From Pectinophora gossypiella (lineage: Eukaryota > Arthropoda > Insecta > Lepidoptera > Gelechiidae): a DNA stretch of 64,000 nucleotides. Position 1 is the stretch's first letter; every line of letters starts with the position of its first letter. Below, piece by piece: positions 1 through 11,592 of the stretch. Position numbers and translations under genes: made by a program. The stretch is taken from NCBI RefSeq assembly GCF_024362695.1, contig NC_065424.1:3074786-3138785 (forward strand). Direction: 5' to 3'. The notes beneath the pieces were generated by a model. The model was not told the origin of the DNA and ran no database searches. It worked only from the letters and a program-made list of their open reading frames with translations.

Positions 1-429
1 CTAAATACTCAAGAACCCAAAGCAAGCAAGTTTTATCGTAAAACAATGACAATCAAACAACTTCTAACAATCCAATTTTCAATAATACTTAGCGTAAATC
101 ACTCTTAAGACTCAAGATGTCTTTTAAATAAAGTAATACAACGGAACTTTTAGTTGACTCCGGCCGTGGCTTGTTAGCATCTTTGGAGGTTCCGTGTGAT
201 TTGAATCAAGAATCAATGAACAAACTTCGCGTTGACGTTTTTAAGTGGTGTCAATGCCCTTTCAGACTGTCACAGAACAGATATCGATTATTGGAGAAGA
301 GCTTGTGCAGTTTTTATATATACCTATATATACAGTTAGGTTTTAACTTGAGGAATGGAAGAAAGGAACTTTTACGTTAAATGTGAGTACTAACTTAAGT
401 ATAGAATAAGGAATACGACCGTTTGAGTT

Positions 430-600
430 GGGTTTACCTCACCTCCCCTCGGACATAGTTTAGTCCTCAATCGTATGGCGTCAAACGTCACACACACAGA
501 TGCGCGTGTACGATAACGTCAATGTGAGGTGTCTATGTAAAACGAGGTTGATTGTATTAAGTGTCTGGGGTGTGAGTGGTGTGACATGAGTATACAGATA
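430..600 (-). repeat. Dispersed repeat, cgcatctgtgtgt family
   Basis: The segment containing cacacagatgcgcgtgtacg followed by ataacgtcaatgtg recurs in the same orientation near 26755-26885 and inverted near 48160-48420. Weaker pieces lie near 27195-27345, 30265-30350 and 31835-31960. The 48 kb copy is the longest and defines the plus orientation. No coding potential or terminal repeats are visible, so it is probably a SINE-like or non-autonomous family. Confidence 0.55.
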
Positions 601-807
601 CAGACTTATTGGAGCATTATTAGGGCAAGTGGTTGCTCATGTTAACTGATTGATCCTCCTGATTTGTCGTGATATGTTTCATAAAGTAGTGAACTTGTAA
701 TTTTAGAAGTGACATGTTTGATAGCTTATTCATATAGAATTATTTTCTTACAGAATAAAAGGTACAGCAGTTTATATTACTTATAATTAGTATTTGATTG
801 ATTTAAT

Positions 808-1066
808 CCTGTCCTGGGCTCGAATCCAGGTGAGGACACATCACAAAAATCACTTTGTGATCCCTAGTTTGGTTAGGGCATTACAGGCTGATCACCTGAT
901 TGTCCGAAAGGCACGTTAAGCCGTTAGTCCCGGTTACTACTTACTGATGTAAGTACGTAGTCGTTACATGAGTCATGTCAGGGGCCTTTGGCGGCTCAAT
1001 AGTCACACTAGAGTTGATGAGGTTGGTAATCCACCTCACAACCCACACGATAAAAAAAGAAAAAGA
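808..1066 (+). mobile_element. tRNA-derived SINE, 5' truncated
   Basis: The copy starts around the tRNA B box (ggctcgaatccaggtg) and continues with the family body: a caaaaatcactttgtgatcc block, a cacgttaagccgttagtcc block and a catgtcaggggcctttggcg block. It ends near ccacctcacaacccacacga. The same body recurs at 14434, 27598, 27860, 28694 and 30370 in this window. The 5' A-box half is missing. It is a retroposed repeat and not a functional tRNA gene. Confidence 0.8.
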
Positions 1067-2889
1067 TTAATTCAATGGTCTGGTCCTCATTATGTCAAGT
1101 TACCCCTCGCAAATCTGAAGGTATTGTTTGATTGTTGATAAATTGGTGAACATTTTCACCACGATAGCAAATCAAAGTTCCAAAGAAAGCGGCATAATAT
1201 ACCTTGGGTACAAAGATAAATAAAATAAACCCTTTTTACCGGTTCAACAACCGACTCAAATTATTTATACATTATGTAACAAAAGTCGACAACACTATAA
1301 AATCAGACGAGTTTTTTTGTCCTTGCTCTCCGAGATAACAGGACCTACCTCTTTCTCTTTTGATAACTGTATTAACGTTTTTAATAATAATTTCTCCCAA
1401 AAAGTCGAACCTATATACCGCCCTGACTACTTTTACCTAACTGTACGGTCTTGTCCTCATAATTACATGCACCAATACGGTACTGTAGCCTATAAGTCGT
1501 GCTATATCGCCTTCGATAAACGTGATTTATTTTAATATCAATTCATTATCTTAACTTGCATAAAACATGCCTACATTATGCTATTCTCGGAGGGCTCGTG
1601 ACCTACACGTGGTTATCTATTGGAAGATTATTTTTATGATAAATGTTGTTATTTCAAACTAAGTTGCTGTTTAGCGGCATTCGTACTTAGATCAACTGCG
1701 CTTCTAATGGCCATCATCATCATCATTAGCCTTATACGTCTGTTTCAGACGATTTAAGACGTCAATGCCTCGAAGAAATCCACTTTCTTTCATGGCTGTG
1801 CCAGCCAATCCTAGAGCGGTAAATTACTACACACTCTGCAGGAGAAGTCTCCGACTGGTGGATTGTAGTCGCTTTGATGGTGTTTCATTCTCCTGCAGAC
1901 GCGGCGGTTTGTTTTCATTCTGATGGTACATACAACTTATTTCTTCTTGTTATCAAGACTACTTCTTTCTGGTTGTTTATCTCCATAAATTGGGCTGGCT
2001 ACCATGGGTGGATCCAGTCATGACCCCCATGACCCCTGGTCGACAGGTTGGGTCATGAGTGGCTACTAAGTACACAGTAATTTTCCCCCTGACATAAAAG
2101 CTGGATCAGCTCCTGCTGGCTCCTATCCTGGAAACCTATAACTACCTACAGAAGGGAAGTATGTAGTAATAGAAGATGGAATATGTTCCATGCCCTTATA
2201 ATTTTTACAATTGCATGTAATTACAACTGGGCCATCGTCTGTTAAGATCGTCTGTTCATGGTCCAGTGTGGGGTTTTATAAAAATTATAACATATAATAC
2301 CGGGTTCTTGCCGCGTTAAAAACCGGTGATACGAATCATCCTGTGATCATGGCACTTGCAACAGTGTTAAAATATCGGGAGTCTCATATACCTGATTTGA
2401 AAGCCTTTTTTTTACGTAACTTATTGTAGATTTGCCGCAGATGGCATTAACTACTTGGCCGGACAAATTATTTTAACGCGATAAGAACCGGGCATTATGT
2501 GTTAACTATTATTAGACCTGTACTGAAAAAGTGGTTGCTAGGCTATTAAAACAAAAGAGGCTAGGTTTGTTTGTGATTTCCTCTCGAACACATGTTTGAA
2601 TCGATCTGAATAGTTAAGAATTAGTTCGATGAACTAGGTCAAGCGCTGCGCTGCGCATGCGCCTGTGCAAATTAAACAGTGACCAGTCATTATTTAACGA
2701 CGGGTTTTGAACGGTTGACTGAAATAACAGTAATGAGTCTTTGGGGGCTTAAAGGTTGCTGCAAATTTTCTTGGGTTATGTAAGTTGCTGCAACTTTTCA
2801 GCGGTTATGTAAGTTTCATCTTTACAGCAATATGAGATATTAACACGCACGAATTCACGAATCAATTCACCACGATAAGTGCTGTATCA

Positions 2890-2985
2890 TTAATTTTTCG
2901 ACGGAAAATTCTACTTGATATCAATTCAGAATCATAAGCTGAATCATCCGGTATAGTGTCACCAATAAATACCCTGTATTTTAAT
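2890..2985 (+). repeat. Half copy of the fold-back MITE seen at 48.9-49.4 kb
   Basis: The stretch tttttcgacggaaaattcta, followed by cttgatatcaattcagaatc and accaataaataccctgta, matches the right arm of the palindromic elements at 48874-49103 and 49136-49362. The left arm is not recognisable here, so this is a decayed or truncated copy. Confidence 0.6.
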
Positions 2986-5900
2986 TTCACTCACATATAA
3001 AGATTTCACTGCTAATCGTCATGTCATTTCTAAAAATGTGACATAACACTAGCAGTTCCCACAGAAATCATAAAACCGCTGCTTCTCTCATTGAATTTGC
3101 GGTTTCTGTTACTTTCCTCCGAGACATGTAATGAAATCCAAGAGCCTTTTACATAAGAGTTTATTCCCTCCCAGTATAATACGACCCCTTCTATTACCAT
3201 AAATAAAATAGCTTATCAAATGACTGGTGCACGTGCCGAGAATCTGAGGATAATTTATTTATTTTATCTAAACGACAAGGTCGTATAAAAACGCGCCCAC
3301 TAAGGTAGTAAAGGGTGTTTCTAGGAAAACGAGAGCAACTACAGTACGCCTACACATCGTTTTAAGATGAGATTATTAAAAAAATGAATGATTAAAGCAA
3401 TGTGTACGACGAATTGTCAGGTGCATAATTATTAAATTTTATATTTTGGGTAGGAAGATGCCCAACAAAAGTACTATAATATATATTTTATGAAGCAAAG
3501 TCAAACGCAAGTAGATGTGTGAATTCTGGCGTATGCCCGAAATCCCTAGGGATAGCTAGAACTAGAAGGCATATTACAGAATCAAGTTAAAATCTTCAGA
3601 TGCATGTTTTTTTGTTCTCTGTATTGTAGATATTCGTGACATTCACTACTTAGCCGGGAATCTTTATGCAACAATTTTTTGCTTATTTTACTTCGTAGAT
3701 AGGTATCACCGTATCACGAAACCAAATAATTTATGCAAAGCCTTAGGACCATTTCCGAGCCGACTGAAGTTGGTTCTACTCAAATATAGGCCAAGGTTAC
3801 CCGGGAACAGGGCTGTACGGAGATACACCGTATGAATGGTAATCCCTATTTACGACTGCAAAAACCACGCATACCATGCCAAAAAAGGGGTCGCCGATAT
3901 TGCCAGATGTCCGACAGTTGTTTATTTTTAATTTAAAGTCACTATGACAAAGACTTAGACAAAAACCATTTAGTTTTCAGACAATGGACTACAATAGTTA
4001 TGCGATTTGGGATGCCTTCATGGTAATTCGCAAGTCATAAATTAATTTCCATTTAGAACTGTTCGAAGGATAAAACCCAAAAAATATGTGCGATTTAAAT
4101 AGTCTAGGTAAGCAATTAATAGAATAGAAAAACATTTATGATAATGCGTTTTACTATATCCAAGCAAAATTATTATTGTAAGTAACTAAAATGCCTACAA
4201 ACTGATCTAGTTTAGAATAATTATTATTCAGCAAGTTTACTTTTCGAGGAGGCACGAATTTCCACGGTTGCTAATGTAAGCGGAACGGCCTGACTACTCC
4301 TGGGGGAGACTCAAATGTTCAGGAAACGGGGTCAATGCCAACCCAAATACTTCCTTCAAGTTATAAAACTTAAAAATTATATCATTTAGACCTTTTGTCG
4401 GTTAAAAGAGCTGCAACTTTGAAAAGAAGCGCCTTTTAAACGGTGGCTTAACATAAAACGGTACACTTTAGTTTTTTTTTCCCCCTAGGTATTTTGGATA
4501 TTGAAAAGTATATAAAACGCTCAGGCTCTTGTGGTTGGACGAAAATATAAAGGAAATCTTAAAAAATCAAAAAAGCAGTTAAGTACTTATAAAATATTAA
4601 GGAGTCACGAATAACAATCGTAACAATAGTATAATGGAGCAATGTTCTATTTAAAGTTGCACGCCATATAGGGATATATTTTATCTCTTGGACATACTTG
4701 CTCTATGGCCTGAACCCAATATGCGGCTGTGAGACATGTCACGTGTTTAAACAATGAGGATACGTCGAGGGGAAGTCTACGTGCTCGAAAACTCCGATGT
4801 TTCCTATATCTTTACCCACATGTGGAATTCTCTTTCATGTAACCGAGTAGCAACATGCAGTAAAGTATGCCGCATAGCCTCTCCGTTGACAGAGTCGTGC
4901 TTAGGTCATGCCTACACGATAGAGGCACGTATTCTAGGCACTTTATATTTATGTTTGAATATTTGACAATAAGCCGCTAATCGACAAATAAACCATTGTT
5001 TCGAAAAAAAAAACACACCTGTGGGTACATTGCTACAGTATCATCAATATTACTGACTAATGTAATGGTACCATGGTTATAAAGGGCTCAGATTAGGTAT
5101 GCGGAGTTAAGACTGAGAGAATCCTAGTAGGATATGTCTTGGAGGAGGCACTTCCTAGGGTTTTTTTCTAATAAAACTCCGGGGCAGTTATAGAACGATG
5201 CACTCCGTGTTATGGTTGCGCAGGAAGAGAGTTACAGAAACGTGATACCACCTTTTCGAAATATTGCTTATAAAAATAATCTATTTTAGTTGGTGTGGCC
5301 AGGAAGGAGGATGTTAATATTTGAATACTTGATACTGGTTCTAAGCATAAATTCGATCCTTTAGTGAAATGATCTCTACAAAACATTAACTAAGCAAACA
5401 ACGCAAATAAAACACAGTGTTAGTACAACAGCTTTAATGAGTGAACAAACAAATTAATGGGTTAATAGGACTTTCTAATGGAGGGTGATTGGTTACACTT
5501 TAAAGTGACCAAAGCAATGATAGAGACAAACAGTAGTGGTTAAATAGGGAAAATAACGTATGTACCTTCAAGTAGGTACCTTTTACCTTAACTATTTGGG
5601 ACATACTTAAGACATTCTTTGTTATTTCAATGTAAAAAAAATAAATATGTACGTTAGGTATGTCGTAGGTAGAGCATTGTTTTCTCGCTATTTTCCTGCG
5701 TGGATTACGTTTGGATACTACAGTCAAACACTCTTACATCTATCTATAAGTACAATTTTTCATAGGTTTGCTTACGTGAATAAGTATGGTATTATCAAAT
5801 ACCATAAACGATACTTATTCAGAAAATTGAAGCTAATTAATTGTTACGAATGGGGATCGAATGCGTGACCTCGGATGAGTACCAATTTAACCACCATTGC

Positions 5901-6426
5901 TTGTCAACCATAATTAAGCAATAACCCAGAAAATGTAATTACTTAATCTCGTTAATTAAACAGTTGAGGACAAAGTGAACCAATGAAGCCATAGCCCAAT
6001 TAGTAAAATTAAGGGCATGCTAAAATGATTTCAATGATATGTACCTACCTTCTTAAAGCCTTGGAGATATAAATCCATTAGTTTCTTTAGCAAATTATAC
6101 CTATAATGAACATAAAATAACAAGTCAAAGCGAGAGTAAATGCTTGCAATGTAAAATATTGCATTACAAAAGCAAAACTACATGCAATAATTAGCAATCC
6201 ATAGTCGATTATAGTAGTTAGTAGCAGGTTCTAGTGTAGATGTACTCCCATACTGATTACCTAGGCAAGGAAAATTCCGATAAAATTAGTATTAAATTAA
6301 CAAGCTAAAGATAATTATTAAAATACATAGAAACACACAATACATAGAAAACACATAAAAATAGGTGCTACGTAAAAAGCTGTGGCAGCAGGTTAGTTAA
6401 AGCATATTGTTTCATACAATCATATG

Positions 6427-6610
6427 ATTAACCCAGTGGGTGGTGATGGACTAATGTTATGGGCGATAGGCTGATCCCTTATCACCATAAGGTTCATCAT
6501 ATCCATCTTTGGACTTCGTATCAACAGTGGCTGCAAGTTGTCTTTGATTACTTGTGGCTCTGCCCACCCCATTAGGGATTACGGGCGTGAGTTTATGTAT
6601 GTATGTGTAA
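6427..6610 (+). repeat. SINE-like repeat with (TATG)n-type tail
   Basis: It contains gcccaccccattagggatta and then cgggcgtgagtttatgtatg, ending in a tatgtatgtgt tail. A related tail piece (cccatcccattagggtttat) lies near 18833-18865. Related reverse-oriented text (cacctatttcctaccggggt type) lies near 25070-25170 and 49730-49800. No tRNA boxes are clear, so the family assignment is open. Confidence 0.5.
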
Positions 6611-7298
6611 CCCAGTGGCCTATAATAATATCGTCACTGGAAAGGCAAAATTACGTAAGCGCCAAAAGGCCATTTCGAGAAAAAGCCGTTTAAAGTTTCA
6701 TTTTTTCGTTTTTTTATCATAACTTTTTACCCAATTATCCAATTTAGATGATGTCAATGTAAGGTTACATTGTTTTTTAATTTTCTATGTCCAGCAATAC
6801 ATATCATAACAGTTGGATTGCTATTTTAGGATATAGTGGCGCTTACGTAAAAATGATTTCAGTTTACAGTAAAGCAAATTTACTTAACCGCCATCTGGTT
6901 AAAATATTATTTGGAAGCAAAATTACTTACAGCTCTTACGACAATGCATACGAGAACGACAATATTTCTTTAAATATAATAATACTCTAATGTTAGCGGA
7001 GTAAAAGTTACTGTAACGACTTTTACACATCTGCTTTCATTATGTGAAAATTGCCTAAAAAGTGATCGATTGATTATGTCAGTTCACCAAAGATTCTTTA
7101 AAGTAAGTTTTTGTAATATCTTACATGGGTAAAAAGACGTAAGAGACAAATAATTATTCTTAATACCTCCTTAAATTACTTATTACTTCAATTGATTTAT
7201 AAAAATAGCTATTAAAATACTGAAGTGCCAGAAATAAAGTTTCATAAAATATAAATAATAGCGTACAACCCGTTATCTATGTTTGTAAAAGTTTCTTT

Positions 7299-7405
7299 TT
7301 AACACTTTCAAAGACAGAACGTATACGGACGTTCCGATTCCAAGGTGTCATACTACCTATTATGAACCACCAATGACCCATGGTCTCTGTCCGTGAAAGG
7401 GTTAA
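7299..7405. mobile_element. Small TTAA-flanked MITE (piggyBac-like ends)
   Basis: TTAA at 7299-7302 and 7402-7405 flank about 100 bp. The ends are imperfect inverted repeats (cactttcaaagacag at the left, ctgtccgtgaaaggg at the right). The TTAA target and a CCCTTT-like terminus are typical of piggyBac-derived MITEs. The identification rests on the ends alone. Confidence 0.45.
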
Positions 7406-7561
7406 ACGGTTTTATTTAGCTAAACCCGTACGGTATATTTGTATCAAAATTAGATATTGCAATTTAAGTACCTTCCTGTTGTCAGATTGATCTGAAATTT
7501 GGTACGCACCTTTAATTCCGATGTCAATACAATATAATAAAATCAATAACATTATAAATCT

Positions 7562-7810
7562 AAGATGGCAGCCGGTACGTAATGGGGGATTACATATTTT
7601 TTCAAACCCCCTCAATATGGGTATCAAATGAAATAGCTACACAAGTAGAATACTGTGCTTATGTCAAAATTTAAAATCCAAGATGGCCGCCGTTCCAAAA
7701 TAGCGGACTAGGTACATATTTTTCCACAACCCCCTCAATATGGGTATCAAATGATAGGACTACACTAGTAGAATACTGTCATTATGTCAAAATTTCAAAT
7801 CCAACATGGA
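7562..7810. repeat. Tandem repeat, about 124-bp period, two diverged units
   Basis: The block cccctcaatatgggtatcaa starts at 7607 and again at 7731. Each is followed by a diverged agtagaatactg/atgtcaaaattt block and preceded by an aagatggc(a/c)gccg block. This gives two units of about 124 bp. There is no coding sense. Confidence 0.65.
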
Positions 7811-7897
7811 CGATATTACAAAATGATTGAAAGAAGGATGTTGCCCTTAATTTTGTCATTGGCATCCACCGTCCATAATATGCAGGGCAGCACAGTG

Positions 7898-8464
7898 GAT
7901 CGCTGGGTAATGATGCCGCCGACGAACTGGCAAGGAGAGGATCAGACACCAGGGTATATGGACCCGAACCAATCCTGCCGATACCTTTCAGTCAGTTACG
8001 CTCGTGGGTAAGGGACCATACCCAGCAACTACACAACGACAGATGGGCACAGCTGCCCACATGCAGACAGTCGAAGGATATCATGTCTATGATATCCAAT
8101 TCACTCGCCGACTGCTTCGCTTAAACCGCAATGACCTCCGAATAGTAGTGGGCAGTATAACGGGTCACTGCCCACTCAACAAGCACCTATTTAACTTAGG
8201 GATAACGGACAGCCCACTTTGCAGAGGCTGTCTGGACGCAGAAGAAACTGCCCCCCATGTAATCCTGGAATGCACGGGAGTGTCAGCACAACGGGTAAAA
8301 ATCCTCAAAGGAATGGGGTCGCTCCGCGAAGCCTGTGAAATCCCCAGGAGGCTTCTGAGCTTCTGAAAGGAGATAGGTTGGCTTACGTAGTCAACAATTA
8401 CACGCATAATGGGCCACCTTAGAGTCTAAATGCGGAAAACAGAGCCCACTAACATAACATAACA
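7898..8464 (+). mobile_element. 5'-truncated non-LTR retrotransposon (LINE) fragment with target-site duplication
   Basis: The start encodes the end of an RNase H domain (GNDAADELARRGS). After a frame disruption comes the C-terminal zinc-binding segment common in Jockey/R1-type LINEs (DSPLCRGCLDAEETAPHV, then ILEC), around 8200-8275. It ends in an acataacataacat tail near 8450-8464. An 18-bp sequence (tatgcagggcagcacagt) sits on both sides, at 7879-7897 and 8464-8482, as a target-site duplication. The fragment is dead because it lacks the reverse transcriptase and is frameshifted. Confidence 0.75.
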
Positions 8465-8619
8465 TATGCAGGGCAGCACAGTCGACCATGCAGTAGTATA
8501 TTTGGGCTCAAAATTGTTTGAATTAGGACAAGCATACGTGGCTCTAAGTCTAGTCAAGTCTCTGGAAGGGTCAAGTCTTTTTAATTACTCAATAATTTCT
8601 AATTCCTCAATAATTCCCC

Positions 8620-9634
8620 TTATAGTTTTTCAGAGTATTTACCACGAAGTTTAATACACTTTTCCATTCGCTCGAACCAGGTATTATTTAACATTTATTC
8701 CATTCCAAAGTAGAGGTGTTCAAAATGGCTGATTTGAAAGCGTTGGCCGCTTCTTCACCGCACTGGAACCTTTGACCGCGAAGAGTTTCTTTTTTAATTT
8801 TAGGAAATGTAAAGAAATCATTGGAGCTTAGGTCAGGACTGTATGGAGGATGGTCAAGAATTTCTACGTTTTCCTGCTTCAAATAATCGTTTGACGAGCG
8901 GTGTGTGAGCTTGCGTTGCCATGGTGCAGCATCCTGCACCCCTGCGCATCATCATGCGTCGCTTTGGGTTAGATTTTCGAAGTTCGGCGATGACTTGTGG
9001 TAAACAAATTGTGGTATACCAATCCGCATTAACCGTCCTACGATCTTCAAGTGCAATTGTCGCAACATGACCGATTTTCTCCACGAAGGTAGCCACCATC
9101 TTCTTTGAAGTGCTTCGAGAGCGAACAACTTTAGTCGGCTTTGACTCGTTTTGGAAGACCCAAACTGTGGATTGTTGTTTGGAATCAGGATAATAGCATA
9201 AATCCAAGATTCGTCACCACTGATGATGTCGTACACGTGATTTGACTCTCCTCGGTTGAACCTCTGAAGAGTTTTCTTACACCATCTGACGCGGGCTACC
9301 TTATGATAGTCAGAAAATGCGGGATGCAACGGCAAACTAGTTTTCTCACACCAAGTGCCTCATGCAATATCGTTTAAATGGTTGTCCCTGAAATGCCTAA
9401 TAACGCCTCTATTCTCGGTATGTCACATGACGATTTTTGAGGATTAGTTGTCTCACAGCAACGATATTATCTTCAGTGAAGGCGGATGTCCACGCTCGAA
9501 TTCTAAATACCAGCGTTCGATGGTTCGCAGACATGGCACTTCATCGTGGAATAGAGATTTTAACTGTTTGAAACATTGAAGTCGCGGTAGGCCTCTTCGA
9601 AAGTTATAGAAAATTTTTCTTTTTAAGATTCATT
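8620..9634 (-). pseudogene. Mariner-family transposase pseudogene
   Basis: On the minus strand, pieces of a mariner transposase appear in order. An N-terminal start lies near 9634. A GDESWIY block (first catalytic D) lies near 9210, a STVWVFQNESKPTKVVRSRS stretch near 9130, an LHHGNASSHT block near 8910 and a HPPYSPDL block (third D) near 8850. The end, CIKLRGKYSEKL, stops at 8620-8622. Several frameshifts and stops separate the pieces. The second catalytic Asp (normally HHDN) reads as Gly. The element is therefore inactive and old. No clear terminal repeats were found. Confidence 0.85.
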
Positions 9635-10937
9635 TTCGGACGTGACCTGACAGATTCAAACCAACGCTGTGACTAAACAATTGCATTAATCCTAATGCTT
9701 TCAATTGTTTTGATATTCTAAATTCCAACAAATTTGAATTTTGAGTTCTCGATTCAAAATTGGCGCTAAATATGCAAACCACAGAACTTAAAAAGTATAA
9801 CAAAGTCGCTTTTTCTGTCCCTATATCCCTATGTACGCTTAAATCTTTAAAATTGCGCAACGGATTTTGATGCAATTTTCTTTAGTAGATAGAGTGATTC
9901 AAGAGGAAAGTTTATAGGTATGTATAATAACATCCAATAAATAGTGTAGAAATACTGTTATTTTTGAGGATTTTAATGTGATGTCGTAAATAATTTCATT
10001 TTTCCTCAGCATTGCATCCGAGCGAAGCCGGGCGGGTCGCTAATAAATTATAAAATCAATTCTAAAATAGTTTTACTTTTAGACCTATTGTTAAAAAATA
10101 ACTTCCTGGGAAACTTACTGCTAGCCCACAAACTTGCTTAATAACAGCATAAAAATGCGAAGGCAAATTTACGTACACGCCTTACTTATTCTAAATACTG
10201 TAAGTCAAAATTACTTATACGCCATTCACTGCATAAACATGCTAAGACATTTTTTTGTTATACGCCTTACTTATTTTAAAAGCTGTAAATAAAAATGACT
10301 TATACATAGTCTATTTTTTATTTTCAGTAGTCCAAAATTACTAATAAAATGATACTTTTCAAACTATAGAATGCCAAATTTACTTAAAGTTAATATGTAG
10401 TTATTATATAGGAACACAATATTACTTATACACCAGTCACGAAAAAAACACCAAAATCTTGTCGTTTAAGAAACTGGAATTGAAAAAAGTCAACTATTTT
10501 TAAATTTACGTAAGCGCCAAAAAAGTGCTCGTATCGCAATGCTACCCAGACAGATCGACGCAGAATGAAACGCTGATTCCGAATATATAAAAAACCCAAA
10601 ATACCTATTTTGGCGCTTACGTAATTTTGCCTTTCCAGTGACGATATGATTATGATTACAAATGTTCTGATAGCGAAAATACAAGATACAAGGTAGGTTA
10701 TGAGGTGGACCAGATTTCTATAGATTAGATTACCAAAGTAGCCTATTCAAAACAATGCAAAGTTATTATAGTTGTATAATTAATGTTTAATGTTTTACTG
10801 TATGTTAATAATATTTTCTCTTACACTTTAAACAAAATCACAAAAGACGATGGGTTCGAGATCGGGAAGTAGGTAGGTACGTACCAATAAGTCTAGGAAA
10901 TGCGTTGTGGTTTTACTTTTGTAAACTTGATTATGTT

Positions 10938-11348
10938 TTATGTTTTTGATGTAACTAAGTAGGTACCTTTATTGCTGCGCTTCTGTAAAGATAGAATACC
11001 AATAGAAGAATTATTTATGGTGCTGTCTCCGGTGACAAGTCCCCGGCCGCGACCGCTTTCTTTACATGCAACCTGACGATAATTGCATAACCAAAGGTAC
11101 AAGTGAGTGTTGAAAGTACTCACCATGCGACGACTCGGGAGATAAATCAGCGGCGGGCAGTTGCACCGAGCTGCAGCATCGCGGGCTCCGCACTCCGCTC
11201 GCGAAACTATAACTACACCGATAACACACCAACACCACACAAAAAAGACAACGGTCCCCCCAAACCAGTTCCCGGCGCATCGACACAACACAGCACACCT
11301 AGCGGACCTCGCACTTGTTGCAAAACTAACAAAAAGATGATTTAACAA
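10938..11348 (-). other. GC-rich block with a minus-strand splice donor (candidate first exon)
   Basis: This CpG-rich block stands out from its AT-rich surroundings. Read on the minus strand it runs to a strong donor: the exon would end ...GTCGTCGCATG at 11124, followed by gtgagtac. The ATG directly abuts the donor, so a start codon could be the last codon of a mostly untranslated first exon. The downstream exons would lie towards position 1 or outside the window, and I found none. The 136-codon minus ORF crossing it shows no domain. It could equally be repeat-derived or promoter DNA. Confidence 0.25.
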
Positions 11349-11592
11349 CGAGAAAAATCAACCGAAAGTCGTTTTGTAATCGATTTTTTTTTATTTATCT
11401 CCCTAATTCACACATCGAACTGCACTCTAACGCAACTAAAACTCGGTTACACTTTAAAGTAACGGAAGCACAAGTTTTTTATGGGTTTAATTCAATTTTT
11501 TATTAAATAAAATAAGTAATAAAATTATTCTGTTCTGTCAATGACCATTCAGCCAGCTCCCAGCCGCGCGCATGCGTGCGTAGCGAGAGCGC

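Larger units (their letters stand above)
1..6426. other. Gene-free AT-rich stretch with scattered repeats
   Basis: No ORF here has a recognisable domain, coding bias or splice context. The longest open frames are about 70 codons and look random. The stretch contains a dispersed repeat near 430-600, a truncated tRNA-derived SINE at 808-1066, a small CATCATCAT tract near 1713, a 60-bp repeat near 2410-2470 and a half copy of a fold-back MITE near 2890-2975. I see no gene in the rest. Confidence 0.6.
6628..10647. mobile_element. Large TIR-bounded element (about 4 kb), non-autonomous, with nested insertions
   Basis: A 40-bp segment at 6628-6667 (starting atatcgtcactggaaaggca) is repeated as an exact reverse complement at 10608-10647. 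Further subterminal copies of a ttacgtaagcgcc/ttacttatacgcc motif lie near 6840, 10170, 10215, 10260, 10430 and 10505, as expected for transposase binding sites. Inside are a TTAA-flanked MITE, a 124-bp tandem repeat, a LINE fragment and a dead mariner. No transposase of its own is visible. A short relative with the same ends sits at about 21629-21846. It could instead be two neighbouring MITEs sharing TIRs. The superfamily is unknown and target duplications are unclear. Confidence 0.5.

Noticed and set aside
7784..8366. Two host ORFs
   Set aside because: They are pieces of a frameshifted LINE (RNase H and terminal zinc segment), confirmed by the flanking duplication.
10938..11348. 136-codon minus-strand ORF as a protein
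   Set aside because: The peptide has no domain and its open frame follows from high GC. Only the splice-donor/island idea was kept, at low confidence.
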